Source: Rhizobiales bacterium NRL2 (lineage in GTDB: Bacteria; Pseudomonadota; Alphaproteobacteria; Minwuiales; Minwuiaceae). Taken from it: a stretch of DNA of 64,000 bases. Position 1 is the first letter of the stretch. Every line of letters begins with the position of its first letter. Under the pieces are notes generated by a model. The model was not told where the DNA came from. It did not search any database and saw only the letters and a list, made by a program, of their open reading frames with translations. The stretch covers positions 3,059,001 through 3,123,000 of the forward strand of contig CP016093.1 of the NCBI GenBank assembly GCA_001664005.1, given 5' to 3'. Below, in pieces: positions 19,135-27,493 of the stretch. The translations under genes were made by a program, and so were the position numbers.

Positions 19135-19367
19135 TTATGTTGCCATAATGTTCTCAATCGTGCCGGATAGCAAGCGTGTGCCAGTCTCTCAAAGCCAAGA
19201 ATCACAGCAACAGGATCAGGCTCGATCCAACCCATCACATGCCGAGACTAAACACCTAGGTAATTGGTGACAAGTCCTTTGAAAAATTGCGCCACTGAGC
19301 GTCCAAACGACGCAGAAGGCACATCTCCTTGCAAGTGGACCGCTTTTGGTCCCATCTTTAGTGTGCT

Positions 19368-19724
19368 ATGAACCACTGGATGGCAAGACAGCTGATCGCG
19401 CTGGTGATGGGGGTAATGTTTACCCTCATGACCGCGTTGTCGACCGTTCAAGCCGCCGATATGGTGGCGAAGATGTCTGCTGATGCCGCCATGGGAACGG
19501 CGGCTGTCCCGGATAGCTGCGGCGGGTGTGGGGGCGATGACGAGGCTGCGAGCGAAGATCCATGTGTCATGGTCTGTCCCGGCCCCAGCTACGCCGTCGT
19601 CCCGCCTGCCGGCCCGATCCTCAAAGTAGAAATTAGAAACGGGCCGCCTTCAAGCGAAGTTGCAGTGGCCGGCCGTTCTTCGGCCCCCGACCCCTACCCT
19701 CCCAGATCCCTCCGCCTTGGCTGA
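19368..19724 (+). CDS. Small secreted cysteine-rich protein
   Basis: 118 residues. A membrane/signal segment (QLIALVMGVMFTLMTALSTV) is followed by a short mature region with DSCGGCGGDDEAASEDPCVM and CPGP, four or five cysteines suited to metal or disulfide chemistry. No family is recognised. It is the first gene of the rightward copper cargo, 146 bp before the multicopper oxidase. A periplasmic copper-related role is inferred only from position and composition. Confidence 0.6.
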   Translation: MNHWMARQLIALVMGVMFTLMTALSTVQAADMVAKMSADAAMGTAAVPDSCGGCGGDDEAASEDPCVMVCPGPSYAVVPPAGPILKVEIRNGPPSSEVAVAGRSSAPDPYPPRSLRLG

Positions 19725-19870
19725 CGTGCGGGCGAGCGCGATTTAGCGCCGGCTCACCGCGTCGATGCATCGCCACCGGTCGATGACTGGGCGATGTCCC
19801 ACGGAAATCGACGAGGCCGGTGGTCTCGCCGAGACAATCCGTCATCCGAGGATTCGCGAGGGATCAGAGC

Positions 19871-21399
19871 GTGGATATCGATTCGAAGCATGCCATCTCG
19901 CGCCGCGCCTTTCTGGCGGCGAGTGGCGGACTGGCGCTGACCGCGCTGATGCCGGCGAGCGCCGACAACGCGCGACACTATACCATCAAAGCTGCTCCCG
20001 GGCGCGTGCCGCTGGTCGGCACCGAACATCCCGAGACCGCCGCCTGGGCCTATAACGGCGCAGTGCCTGGTCCGGAGATTCGGGTCCAGCAAGGCGAGCG
20101 GCTGCGTGTCGCCATCGAGAACGGGCTCGACGAGGAGACCACCGTCCACTGGCATGGCATGCGCGTGCCGAACCGGATGGACGGCGTGCCGCATCTGACT
20201 CAGACGCCGATCGCGCCGGGCGAGATCTTCGTCTACGAGTTCGACTGTCCGGACGCCGGCACCTTCTGGTACCACCCACACCAGCGCAGCTTCGAGCAGG
20301 TGGGCCGCGGCCTTTATGGCCCCTCATCGTCGAGGAGCCGGAGCCGATCGCCGTCGACCGCGACGCCACCTGGGTGCTCGACGACTGGCGCCTGCTGTCG
20401 GATGCCTCGATCAGCAACGATTTCGGCAACAGGATGGATTCCGGCATGTCCGGCCGGGTCGGCAACACCGTCACGGTCAACGGCCGCGTTCCCGAGACCT
20501 TTGCCGTGCGCGCCGGCGGGCGCGTGCGCCTCAGGCTCATCAACGGCGCGAACGCGCGCATCTTCGACCTCAGGTTCGAGGATCACCAGCCACAGATCAT
20601 CGCCCTCGACGGCCAACCCGTGGAGCCGCATGTCCCCGAGGGTAGCCGGATCGTGCTCGGCCCCGCCATGCGTGCCGACCTCGTGATCGACATGACTGGC
20701 GCCCCGGGCAACCGCTTCCGCGTGATCGACACCTTCTACCCCGACCTCGAATACCGGCTGCTCGACCTTGTCTATGGGGACAAGCCCCTGCGCGGCCGCC
20801 CGCCCGAGACGCCGACCCGGCTGCCGGACAACCCGCTCGCCGAGCCCGACCTCCCGGCCGCTGAGCGGCACGAGGTCGGCTTCGGCGGCGGCATGATGAG
20901 TGGGATGATGGGCAGCGGGATGCGCGGTGGAATGAGGGACCGCGGAACATCAAACGACGGCATGGGCGGAATGATGGGCGGCATGATGGAAGGAATGCGC
21001 GGTGGCGGCATGACCGGCCGGATGATGCAGGGGATGCGCCACGACGGCATCTGGACGATCAACGGGGTGAGCACCACCGGTCACGCGATGGACCCGCTAC
21101 TGACGTTGGCCCGCGGAGGGTCCTACGTGCTGGCATTGAACAACGATACCGCCTGGCACCATCCGATCCACCTGCACGGCCACTCGTTCCGGGTGCTGAG
21201 CATGAACGGGACGGCAACCCGCCATCTCGAATGGCAAGACACCGTGCTGATGACGCCGCGCGAGACACCCGTGCTGATGACGCCGCGCGAGCGGGTCGAT
21301 ATCGCCTTCGTCGCCGACAACCCCGGCGACTGGATGTTCCACTGCCACATCCTCGAGCACCAGGCGTCCGGGATGATGGGCATGATCCGCGTCGCCTGA
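19871..21399 (+). pseudogene. Multicopper oxidase with a frameshift
   Basis: CueO/CopA-type periplasmic laccase expected to oxidise Cu(I). A Tat signal (SRRAFLAASGGLALTAL) precedes three cupredoxin domains. Copper motifs are intact: TTVHWHGMRVP, FWYHPHQRS, HHPIHLHGHSF and WMFHCHILEHQ. A Met-rich insert (GGGMMSGMMGSGMRGG) precedes domain 3, as in copper-tolerance oxidases. The frame breaks near 20320: GLYGP is followed by CCCCTCATC where one more C would restore LIVEEPEPIAV. A 27-bp duplication (TPRETPVLMTPRE, 21236-21290) adds nine residues before the last copper site. The GTG at 19871 is the likely start. The gene is either broken or suffers a one-base sequence error. Confidence 0.85.
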
Positions 21400-21432
21400 C
21401 GCATGACCGAGCAACCAGAGTAGAGACCGAAA

Positions 21433-21885
21433 ATGAAAGCAGCGTACATCCTCGGAGCCGCCATCGGAGCGATCCTAACGATTTCGCCGGCAGCGGCCAA
21501 CGAAGCAAAGACCCCGACCCTGTACAAGCCCCTGCAATGCGGGTGCTGCGACGAGTACGCGAGCTATCTGGAGCGGCATGGTCTCGAGGTGGAGGTCAAG
21601 TCCGTCCCCGATCGGCAGTTCGAGACCGTCAAGCGCATGGCGGCGGTGCCGAAAGGCTTCGAAGGCTGCCACACCCTAGCGATCGACGGCTATGTCGTCG
21701 AAGGGCTCGTCCCGATCGACACGCTCAACAAGCTGCTGACGGAGAAGCCGAAGATCAGGGGCATCTCGCTGCCGGGGATGCCGGTCGGCGCACCCGGAAT
21801 GCCGGGCCGCAAGGCTGGTCCGCTGATCATCTACGAGATCCCACAAGGTTCGGCGGTTTGGTCCAAGGAGTTTGCCAGAGAGTAG
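21433..21885 (+). CDS. DUF411 metal-binding periplasmic protein
   Basis: 150 residues with a signal peptide (KAAYILGAAIGAILTISPAA). The DUF411 core is LYKPLQCGCCDEYASYLERH, then FEGCHTLAIDGYVVEGLVP and KIRGISLPGMPVGAPGMPG. The cysteines (CGCC and GC) and methionines suit Cu(I) binding. DUF411 genes are regular neighbours of copper ATPases and multicopper oxidases, as here; a copper chaperone or storage role is likely but not demonstrated. Confidence 0.9.
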   Translation: MKAAYILGAAIGAILTISPAAANEAKTPTLYKPLQCGCCDEYASYLERHGLEVEVKSVPDRQFETVKRMAAVPKGFEGCHTLAIDGYVVEGLVPIDTLNKLLTEKPKIRGISLPGMPVGAPGMPGRKAGPLIIYEIPQGSAVWSKEFARE

Positions 21886-21968
21886 GTGGACATGTGCGTG
21901 AGGCTTTCAGCAGCTGATACGGCAGCGAGGAAGACTGACGGATACGGAAAGACGGAGCTAACGTTGCG

Positions 21969-22139
21969 ATGATGCAGAACACTATGGATTGCGGCTTTGG
22001 CGGCTGGGTGATGATGGGAGCCGGTGTTCTGCTGCTCGCCGTGCTAATCCTCGGTGCCGCGGCCCTCATCAAATATCTGTTATTCACCGGCCGTAGGGGC
22101 CGGGGACGGAGTGAGCCGTTATGGTCGGACGCTCCTTAA
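21969..22139 (+). CDS. Small single-span membrane protein
   Basis: 56 residues: MMQNTMDCGFGGWVMMGAG, then a hydrophobic helix (VLLLAVLILGAAALIKYLLF) and a basic tail (TGRRGRGRSEPLWSDAP). Met/Cys-rich outside, positive inside. The ORF overlaps the next gene's start by 19 bp, which suggests coupled translation. No family is recognised; similar tiny SHOCT-like or Met-rich membrane peptides occur in metal operons. Function unknown. Confidence 0.6.
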   Translation: MMQNTMDCGFGGWVMMGAGVLLLAVLILGAAALIKYLLFTGRRGRGRSEPLWSDAP

Positions 22140-22711
22140 CTTCCGATGATCACGGCGCGGTCACCGACCGGCCGCACCGGCGGTTTCGCATCGCATTCTT
22201 GATACCAGTCGTCTTCTTCCTGAGTCTGGCGGTGGCCCTCGGCTGGGGATTGACCCGGGATCCGCGCGAGCTTCCCTCGGCGCTGATCGGCAAGGCCGTC
22301 CCCGACTTCAGCCTTCCACCCGTCCAGGGACGCACACTGGGCCTTTCGAGCGAAGACCTGAAGGGCGAGGTCTCTCTCGTCAACGTGTTCGCCTCGTGGT
22401 GCACGGCCTGCCGCTACGAGCATCCGGTGTTCATGAGGCTCAGTGAGCAAGGCGTCGTCCCCATCCACGGGATCAACTACAAGGACCGTCCCCAGGACGC
22501 CGCCAACTGGCTCGATGATCTGGGCGATCCCTATACGCGCACCGGCGCCGATCTTAACGGCCGGGTCTCGATCGAATGGGGCGTCTATGGCGTCCCCGAG
22601 ACCTTCGTCATCGACCGAGACGGGCGGATCGCCTTCAAGCAGGTGGGGCCGGTCACACCAGACGTCTATCGGGATAAGATCGGACCACTGATCGAGGAGT
22701 TGCGTAAGTGA
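22121..22711 (+). CDS. ccmG: CcmG/DsbE thiol:disulfide protein
   Basis: 196-residue membrane-anchored thioredoxin of the DsbE type, which keeps apocytochrome c or CcmH thiols reduced for heme attachment. An N-terminal helix (RIAFLIPVVFFLSLAVALGW) precedes DFSLPPVQGRTLGLS. The active site is FASWCTACRYEHP, and IHGINYKDRPQDAANWL with GVPETFVIDRDGRIA (cis-Pro loop) is classic CcmG. This fills the role missing from the ccmF-ccmH-ccmI set at 36.5-40.2 kb. Confidence 0.9.
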   Translation: MVGRSLTSDDHGAVTDRPHRRFRIAFLIPVVFFLSLAVALGWGLTRDPRELPSALIGKAVPDFSLPPVQGRTLGLSSEDLKGEVSLVNVFASWCTACRYEHPVFMRLSEQGVVPIHGINYKDRPQDAANWLDDLGDPYTRTGADLNGRVSIEWGVYGVPETFVIDRDGRIAFKQVGPVTPDVYRDKIGPLIEELRK

Positions 22712-22781
22712 AGCTCGTTGCCCGCAAGCTCCAACCTTTCATTCGGCGACACGTCGAATGGAGTAGCCGCGAGTGTCGTTC

Positions 22782-23429
22782 ATGCGCTTGAAATCAGCGA
22801 TCATCACCGCAAGCGTTCTAGCCACCACGGCAGTCATCGCCGGCGGTATCTACCACCACTACAGCACGACCGTGCCAGAGGAGTCCGCCGGGTCGCCGGC
22901 ACCCGATGGGCCGACCACGGCGACACATTCCGACAAGGGGTTTTCCTTTTCCGCGCTGGAGACCCCAAGGCCGCTACCGGAGCTAAAGTTCGTTGACGGC
23001 GAGGGCCGCGAGATGACGCTCGAGGGCTTCGAGGGGCAGATGGTGCTCCTCAACATCTGGGCCACGTGGTGCGTGCCGTGCCGTGAGGAGATGCCTGCGC
23101 TCGACCGGCTTCAGGCGAAGCTCGGCGGTCCCGATTTCCGCGTGGTTCCCCTGTCGATCGACCGGAAGGGGCTGTCGACGGTGAAGGCCTTCTATCAGGG
23201 GCTGGGCCTCGAGAACCTTGGCATCTACGTGGACCGGACCGGCAAGGCCTCGCGGCAGCTGGGTGCCGTCGGCATTCCGACAACGCTGCTGGTCGACTGG
23301 GAGGGTCGTGAGATCGGCCGAACCGTGGGACCAGCCGAGTGGGACAGCGACGAGGTCGTGAAGGTCCTCGAACAGTATGTGGAGCCCGAGGCCGGTGCGG
23401 CGCACTCGGCGCGGGGAGGCAGTCAGTGA
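22782..23429 (+). CDS. TlpA-family disulfide reductase
   Basis: 215-residue membrane-anchored thioredoxin-like reductase facing the periplasm. N-terminal anchor LKSAIITASVLATTAVIAGG, active site NIWATWCVPCREEMPALD, then VGIPTTLLVDWEGREIG with the cis-proline. TlpA proteins deliver electrons from CcdA to periplasmic partners such as Sco or CcmG; both are encoded in this island. ATG 22782 is used; a GTG at 22773 is also possible. Confidence 0.9.
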   Translation: MRLKSAIITASVLATTAVIAGGIYHHYSTTVPEESAGSPAPDGPTTATHSDKGFSFSALETPRPLPELKFVDGEGREMTLEGFEGQMVLLNIWATWCVPCREEMPALDRLQAKLGGPDFRVVPLSIDRKGLSTVKAFYQGLGLENLGIYVDRTGKASRQLGAVGIPTTLLVDWEGREIGRTVGPAEWDSDEVVKVLEQYVEPEAGAAHSARGGSQ

Positions 23430-23476
23430 CGTGTGGAGCAACGGCGAGTGCGGGCGATTTCGCAAGCACGAAGGTG

Positions 23477-23507
23477 TTGACCTTCCAGTTACTAGAACCA
23501 TTACGTT
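23477..23507 (+). promoter_or_regulatory. CueR-type promoter A
   Basis: -35 TTGACC (23477-23482), 19-bp spacer, -10 TACGTT (23502-23507). The spacer holds the near-palindrome TTCCAG-TTA-CTAGAA. A 19-bp spacer with this operator is the mark of MerR/CueR-activated promoters. It ends 29 bp before the ATG at 23536. Confidence 0.75.
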
Positions 23508-23535
23508 GGACCAACTGAACAAGCGAGGCGACGCA

Positions 23536-23892
23536 ATGAGCACACCGAACGAACGGACGAAAGTGGCCGAGCCGTCCTTGGCAAAGGACGGGCTCAACCT
23601 GGGCCTATACTACCTCTGGCGCGCAACTAATTGGGCCCGACCATATCTGGGCGGACGGCGCGGCCTGATCTTCTTGGCCGTTGCCGTCCTAGGAGTCGGC
23701 GCTGCCCTCAACTGGGGCTGGCTGGTCGCCATTGGCCTCGCTCCGATCCTCCTGGCATTGGCACCTTGCGCCGCAATGTGCGCCCTTGGCCTGTGCATGA
23801 AGGGTGGCGGCAAGTCCTGCTCTTCGGGCGATCAGAGCGCCAAGGGCACGCCGGGAACGACCGTATCGGCAAAGCCTCGTGACGAGGTCTAG
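23536..23892 (+). CDS. Small membrane protein with cysteine tail
   Basis: 118 residues. The soluble N-terminus carries GLNLGLYYLWRATNWARPYL. A hydrophobic pair follows (GLIFLAVAVLGVGAALNWGW and VAIGLAPILLALAPCAAMCA), then a Cys/Gly/Lys-rich tail (LGLCMKGGGKSCSSGDQ). No domain family recognised. It is the first gene after CueR-type promoter A, so it is probably copper-induced; the cysteines may bind or sense copper. Inference from context only. Confidence 0.7.
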   Translation: MSTPNERTKVAEPSLAKDGLNLGLYYLWRATNWARPYLGGRRGLIFLAVAVLGVGAALNWGWLVAIGLAPILLALAPCAAMCALGLCMKGGGKSCSSGDQSAKGTPGTTVSAKPRDEV

Positions 23893-23996
23893 CCGTGGCA
23901 CTCACCGTCGTGAGGCTGTTGCCCGACCACGGGCAGACAGTTGCGCCGGTCGAATGCCGTGATCCACGCACTGAGAAACGAAAAGGAGTTGAACCG

Positions 23997-24284
23997 ATGC
24001 GCACGAACCTGAAGACGGTCTTGAGTGCAGCCGCTGTCGCCGCCGCACTGGCGGGCACGCCCGCCCTCTACGCTTACGCCGATACACCTGATCAAGGCCA
24101 GTCGGGCGGCATGATGCAAGGCGGCCAAGGCGGCATGATGAATATGATGGGCCAGATGAGCGAGATGATGGAGAACTGCAACAAGATGATGCAGTCCATG
24201 CATCAGGGCGGTTCCGGCAAGCCCAACGAGCAACGGCGTGAGAATGCCCCCGAGACGGACCAAGCGCCCGAAAAGGAAGGCTGA
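23997..24284 (+). CDS. Met-rich periplasmic small protein
   Basis: 95 residues with a signal peptide (RTNLKTVLSAAAVAAALAGT, cut near YAYADTP). The mature part is GGMMQGGQGGMMNMMGQMSE followed by MMENCNKMMQSMHQGG and a charged tail. Paired methionines spaced by glycine, plus one Cys and His, are typical of periplasmic Cu(I)/Ag(I)-binding peptides. The ribosome site AAAAGGAG precedes the ATG at 23997. No formal family assigned. Confidence 0.7.
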   Translation: MRTNLKTVLSAAAVAAALAGTPALYAYADTPDQGQSGGMMQGGQGGMMNMMGQMSEMMENCNKMMQSMHQGGSGKPNEQRRENAPETDQAPEKEG

Positions 24285-24291
24285 GGTCAAA

Positions 24292-24354
24292 GCCGGCCTG
24301 CCCGCCCGGAGCGCTGTCTCGTTTTTCTAGAGCCAGCGGGGCGGGCGGGCCGGC
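24292..24354 (+). terminator. Strong 16-bp hairpin before sodC
   Basis: GCCGGCCTGCCCGCCC (24292-24307) pairs with GGGCGGGCGGGCCGGC (24339-24354), with one G-T wobble and a 31-nt loop containing GTTTTTC. It directly follows the Met-rich gene. There is no T-tract after the stem, so it may be an attenuator or mRNA-stability element rather than a full stop. Confidence 0.55.
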
Positions 24355-24384
24355 GTTCATGAAACTGACGATATCATCGACGGA

Positions 24385-24456
24385 ACGTACAGGGATTCAG
24401 ATACGTACAGGGATTCAGATACGTACAGGGATTCAGATACGTACAGGGATTCAGAT
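24385..24456. repeat. Four exact 18-bp tandem repeats
   Basis: The unit ACGTACAGGGATTCAGAT occurs four times without mismatch, and the last copy runs into the ATG of the sodC-like gene. If translated from an upstream ATG at 24359 it would give a repeating TGIQIR. It more likely forms the leader of the sodC mRNA and sets spacing from the hairpin. Confidence 0.9.
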
Positions 24457-25075
24457 GCTCAAAGAAGACTGCCGTCTTCGGCGCGGCGTGCAATACGGAT
24501 CGAAGACATCAAGCATTGGCGAGCTGCGTTACCCGAAGACGGTGGTGGTCGCTACCGGCATAGCCGTGCTTGCGGTCACGGCCCAGCCTGCTTTTGCGGG
24601 CGAGACCAGCGTCACACTGCACGAGGTGACAAAAGACGGGTTCAGCAAGGAGATCGGACGGGTGCAGCTCGAGGACAGCGAGTACGGCCTCCTGATCACG
24701 CCGGATCTGACAGGGGTAGAACCCGGGCTGCACGGCCTCCATGTCCATCAAAATCCGGACTGCGGACCGGTAAACAAGGATGGCGACGTGATTCCCGGGG
24801 GCGCCGCCGGCGGCCACTACGACCTGAAGGACACCGACCAGCACACGGGCCCCTACGGGGACGGCCATCTGGGTGACCTACCGAACGTGATGGTCGAACC
24901 TGATGGCTCCGTCTCGATCCCTGTCCTGGCGCCGCGCGTCAAGGTCGCGGACGTGAAGGGGCGCAGCCTGATGATCCACGCGGGCGCAGATCGCTACAGC
25001 GGCCACATGCAGCATTCGCACGGCAAAGGCGGCACCCGCATGTACTGCTGCGGCGTTGATCGAATAGACGGTTAG
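24455..25075 (+). CDS. sodC: Cu/Zn superoxide dismutase (island copy)
   Basis: 206 residues. A late hydrophobic segment (TVVVATGIAVLAVTAQPAFA) acts as signal. Metal motifs: GLHGLHVHQNPDCG, GGAAGGHYDLKDTDQHTGPY, GDGHLGDLPNV and SLMIHAGADRYSG; it ends with a Cys pair in RMYCCGVDR. It differs from the 2.7-kb SodC in loops and has an extra His/Met stretch (GHMQHSHGKGG). ATG 24455 begins inside the last 18-bp repeat; the long lead before the signal segment makes the start uncertain. Detoxifies superoxide in the periplasm and may also buffer copper. Confidence 0.88.
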   Translation: MLKEDCRLRRGVQYGSKTSSIGELRYPKTVVVATGIAVLAVTAQPAFAGETSVTLHEVTKDGFSKEIGRVQLEDSEYGLLITPDLTGVEPGLHGLHVHQNPDCGPVNKDGDVIPGGAAGGHYDLKDTDQHTGPYGDGHLGDLPNVMVEPDGSVSIPVLAPRVKVADVKGRSLMIHAGADRYSGHMQHSHGKGGTRMYCCGVDRIDG

Positions 25076-25118
25076 GCCGCTGAAGGTTTCCAAGGCGCCC
25101 TGGAACTGGAGAAAAGGT

Positions 25119-25835
25119 ATGAGAAGCCTGCTCGCAATTCTTTCCGTTCTGACGCTAGCTGTGTTTGCGGCGATCTTGATGCCGGCCGGCGCGCATTCCA
25201 TCAAGGACAAGGGCGAGCTCGACCGGCTGATGGGCGACAAGGAGAAGTACTTCCAGCCGCTCGACAAGGAGGCGCCGGACTTCACGCTCCTGGATGCCAA
25301 CGGGAATGCGGTCAGCCGGGCTGATCTGCGCGGCAAAGTCACGGTCCTGCACTTCATCTATGCCGGGTGTCCCGATGCGTGCCCGCTGCACGCTGACCGG
25401 ATCGCCGAGAGCCAAGAGATGGTGAACCAGACTCCGATGAAGGATCACGTTCAGTTCGTCACGATCACCACGGACCCCAAGAACGACACGCCCGATGTGC
25501 TGCGCGACTACGGTCCGGCACATGGACTCGATCCAGTGAATTGGGTGTTCTTAACGACGAGACCGGAGCAGCCGGAAGACGCGACCCGCCGGCTGGCCGA
25601 GGCCCACGGCCACAAGTTCACCACAACCGAGGACGGCTACCAAGTACATGGCGTGGTCACTCACATCTTCGACAAGCGGGGCCGCTGGCGCGCCAATTTC
25701 CATGGGCTGAAATTCGAGCCGACCAATCTCGTTACGTACATAAATGCCCTCACGAACGAGTCGGATGCCCCTCCGGGCCACGGTCATGTCGAGCAGAGCC
25801 TGTGGGACAGGGTGATGGGCCTGTTGTCATGGTGA
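25119..25835 (+). CDS. SCO family copper chaperone
   Basis: 238-residue membrane-anchored thioredoxin-fold protein that delivers copper to the CuA site of cytochrome oxidase. Anchor LLAILSVLTLAVFAAILM; Sco core DFTLLDANGNAVSRADLRGK; copper motif FIYAGCPDACPLHADRI (CxxxC); FVTITTDPKNDTPDVL; and a His in HGVVTHIFDKRGR. It overlaps the cox11-like gene by 7 bp, a pair that works together in oxidase assembly. No oxidase subunits lie in the window. Confidence 0.92.
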   Translation: MRSLLAILSVLTLAVFAAILMPAGAHSIKDKGELDRLMGDKEKYFQPLDKEAPDFTLLDANGNAVSRADLRGKVTVLHFIYAGCPDACPLHADRIAESQEMVNQTPMKDHVQFVTITTDPKNDTPDVLRDYGPAHGLDPVNWVFLTTRPEQPEDATRRLAEAHGHKFTTTEDGYQVHGVVTHIFDKRGRWRANFHGLKFEPTNLVTYINALTNESDAPPGHGHVEQSLWDRVMGLLSW

Positions 25836-26557
25836 AAAGCCCCGAACGCGCCAAAACGGAGACAGTCGCAGCACCAAAGCTTCGACAACGAAACCTTATG
25901 GTTCTCGCAGCCGTCCTCCTCGTACCGATGGCGATGGGCACGCTCGTCTACTACTCGGTGCCGCTCTATCGGCTGTTCTGTGAAGCCACGGGTTTCGGCG
26001 GAACGACGCGGACAGCGGAAGAAGGCTCCACGACCGTCATAGATCGGGAGATCACTGTCCGCTTCGACGCCAACGTGGCGTCCGGCTTGCCCTGGCGTTT
26101 CACCGCGCCCGAGCCGGTGACGCTTCGTCTCGGCGAAGAGCGCGTTGTCGCGTACAGAGGCAACAACATCGGCAACGAACCTTACCTCGGCACGGCGACC
26201 TTCAACGTCACGCCGTTCAAGACGGGTGAATACTTCAACAAGATCGAGTGCTTCTGCTTCACCAAGCAGCTTCTCCTCCCCGGGGAGGAGAAGGAATTCA
26301 CGGTGAACTTCTTCGTCGACCCCAAGCTTGTCGAAGACTCCAACGCGAAGGAAGTTGCGACAATCACTCTTTCTTACACCTTTTTCGATCAGGGCAGGGA
26401 GGCCCGCGATCGATACATGCGAAAGCACAATGTCTCATATGTGCCGGGTTCGGCGAGCGACGACACAGCATCGGCATCTCGGAGGGCAACTGGCATTACT
26501 GCGGCCGCATCGATTCGGAGCGAAGGATCTCGCGATGCAGCGCCAGCTCGGCAATAG
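25829..26557 (+). CDS. ctaG: Cytochrome oxidase assembly protein CtaG/Cox11
   Basis: 242 residues. Single membrane helix (LMVLAAVLLVPMAMGTLVYY), then YSVPLYRLFCEATGFGGTTR and an Ig-like periplasmic domain. The copper ligands are in the invariant NKIECFCFTKQLL, and FVDPKLVEDSNAKEVATITL is also conserved. Cox11 inserts CuB into subunit I of aa3 oxidase. The C-terminal ~40 residues (Ser/Ala-rich) exceed the family core. The ATG at 25829 overlaps the sco stop. Confidence 0.92.
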   Translation: MVKSPERAKTETVAAPKLRQRNLMVLAAVLLVPMAMGTLVYYSVPLYRLFCEATGFGGTTRTAEEGSTTVIDREITVRFDANVASGLPWRFTAPEPVTLRLGEERVVAYRGNNIGNEPYLGTATFNVTPFKTGEYFNKIECFCFTKQLLLPGEEKEFTVNFFVDPKLVEDSNAKEVATITLSYTFFDQGREARDRYMRKHNVSYVPGSASDDTASASRRATGITAAASIRSEGSRDAAPARQ

Positions 26558-26596
26558 GCAAGCAACAGGTTGAGTAAGATTGAAGGATCGGCAAGC

Positions 26597-26824
26597 ATGG
26601 AAATGACCTCGAGGCGGGCGGTGCCGAACGTTCTCGCACCGATTTTCGGCGGCATCCTTCTATCGCAGGCCGCGACATTGTCCGCCGAGAGCGACGAGCT
26701 CGCGCCCTCGCCTTTCGAAGGACATGCGCACGCGTTTGCGATCCACTCTGAAACGGGTGAGCTCCTTCTCCGCGCACGGCCGATCTGTTGCATCCGCGAC
26801 GGCGGCGAGAGCTGGCACCTGTGA
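26597..26824 (+). CDS. Hypothetical small protein
   Basis: 75 residues: MEMTSRRAVPNVLAPIFGGI, LSQAATLSAESDELAPSPFE, then GHAHAFAIHSETGELLLRAR and a CC pair near the end (PICCIRDGGESWHL). A TTG at 26570 would add nine residues. It fits the spacing of the operon (10 bp before the next gene) and its start resembles a signal segment, but no family is recognised and it may be non-coding. Confidence 0.4.
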   Translation: MEMTSRRAVPNVLAPIFGGILLSQAATLSAESDELAPSPFEGHAHAFAIHSETGELLLRARPICCIRDGGESWHL

Positions 26825-26833
26825 ACTGATATC

Positions 26834-27454
26834 ATGAAGAAGCCGAACCCGAAAAGCAAACGATCCAAGGCCACCAAGAAGGCTGCTGCAGCCCAAGCAC
26901 CCGGCGGGCCGCCGGCCGCGAGCAGACATAAGTCTGTCCTCGCCGGTCTGGCCGCTGGCACCGTTCTCATCGTCGCTGGCACGCTCGGCTACGACGCGTT
27001 GACAGGCTTTCTGGTGCCGCAAAGCAGGACTCCGCCGCCGGCGGCGGATAGCGGGGCCGCATACATCGAGCAAGCCAAGGTGCACATCGTCAAGGAGGAG
27101 CGCGAGCTCGGGACGATGCGGGTTTCCGACGAGCGGACCGCTGAATTCTTCCTGCCTAACATGGGCGGCAAGCCTCTCGAGCTTTCTCAGGTCCGCACCT
27201 CATGCATGTGTACCTTCGCGCAGGTTGTCATCGACGACGAGAAGAGCCCGCTCTTCAACATGGAGATGCACAACGCGCCTGCCATCCAGAGCTGGAAGGG
27301 CGTTGTTGAGCCCAGCCTCACCCCGACCGTGCGGGTCATCTACAGGCCGTCCCTGATGCCAGTTGAGGGGTCGGTCGCAAGAAACGTGAAGTTCAACACC
27401 AACGACCCGAGCCGCCCGGATGTCGAGCTGGGTGTCCACGCCACGGTGCAGTGA
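26834..27454 (+). CDS. DUF1573-like membrane-anchored protein
   Basis: 206 residues. A basic cytosolic start (MKKPNPKSKRSKATKKAAAA) precedes one helix (SVLAGLAAGTVLIVAGTLGY) and an Ig-like periplasmic domain. That domain carries the DUF1573 hallmark of a cysteine pair after a strand (ELSQVRTSCMCTFAQV) and the ending NVKFNTNDPSRPDVELGVHA. The CxC motif could bind copper or heme intermediates. Function of the family is unknown. Confidence 0.7.
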   Translation: MKKPNPKSKRSKATKKAAAAQAPGGPPAASRHKSVLAGLAAGTVLIVAGTLGYDALTGFLVPQSRTPPPAADSGAAYIEQAKVHIVKEERELGTMRVSDERTAEFFLPNMGGKPLELSQVRTSCMCTFAQVVIDDEKSPLFNMEMHNAPAIQSWKGVVEPSLTPTVRVIYRPSLMPVEGSVARNVKFNTNDPSRPDVELGVHATVQ

Positions 27455-27493
27455 GGCATGGGTGGGAAACATGGAACACAAGAGGAAACGGCC

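Noticed and set aside
18052-19170. Long plus-strand ORF (372 codons) opposite the transposase
   Set aside because: It is the shadow of the IS1595-type transposase on the minus strand, which has clear zinc-ribbon and DDE motifs.
24359-24454. In-frame extension of sodC through the 18-bp repeats (TGIQIR repeated)
   Set aside because: It would place a repetitive hydrophilic stretch before the signal segment; the repeats fit a leader better.
24385-24456. CRISPR-like repeat
   Set aside because: Four head-to-tail copies without spacers: a simple tandem repeat.
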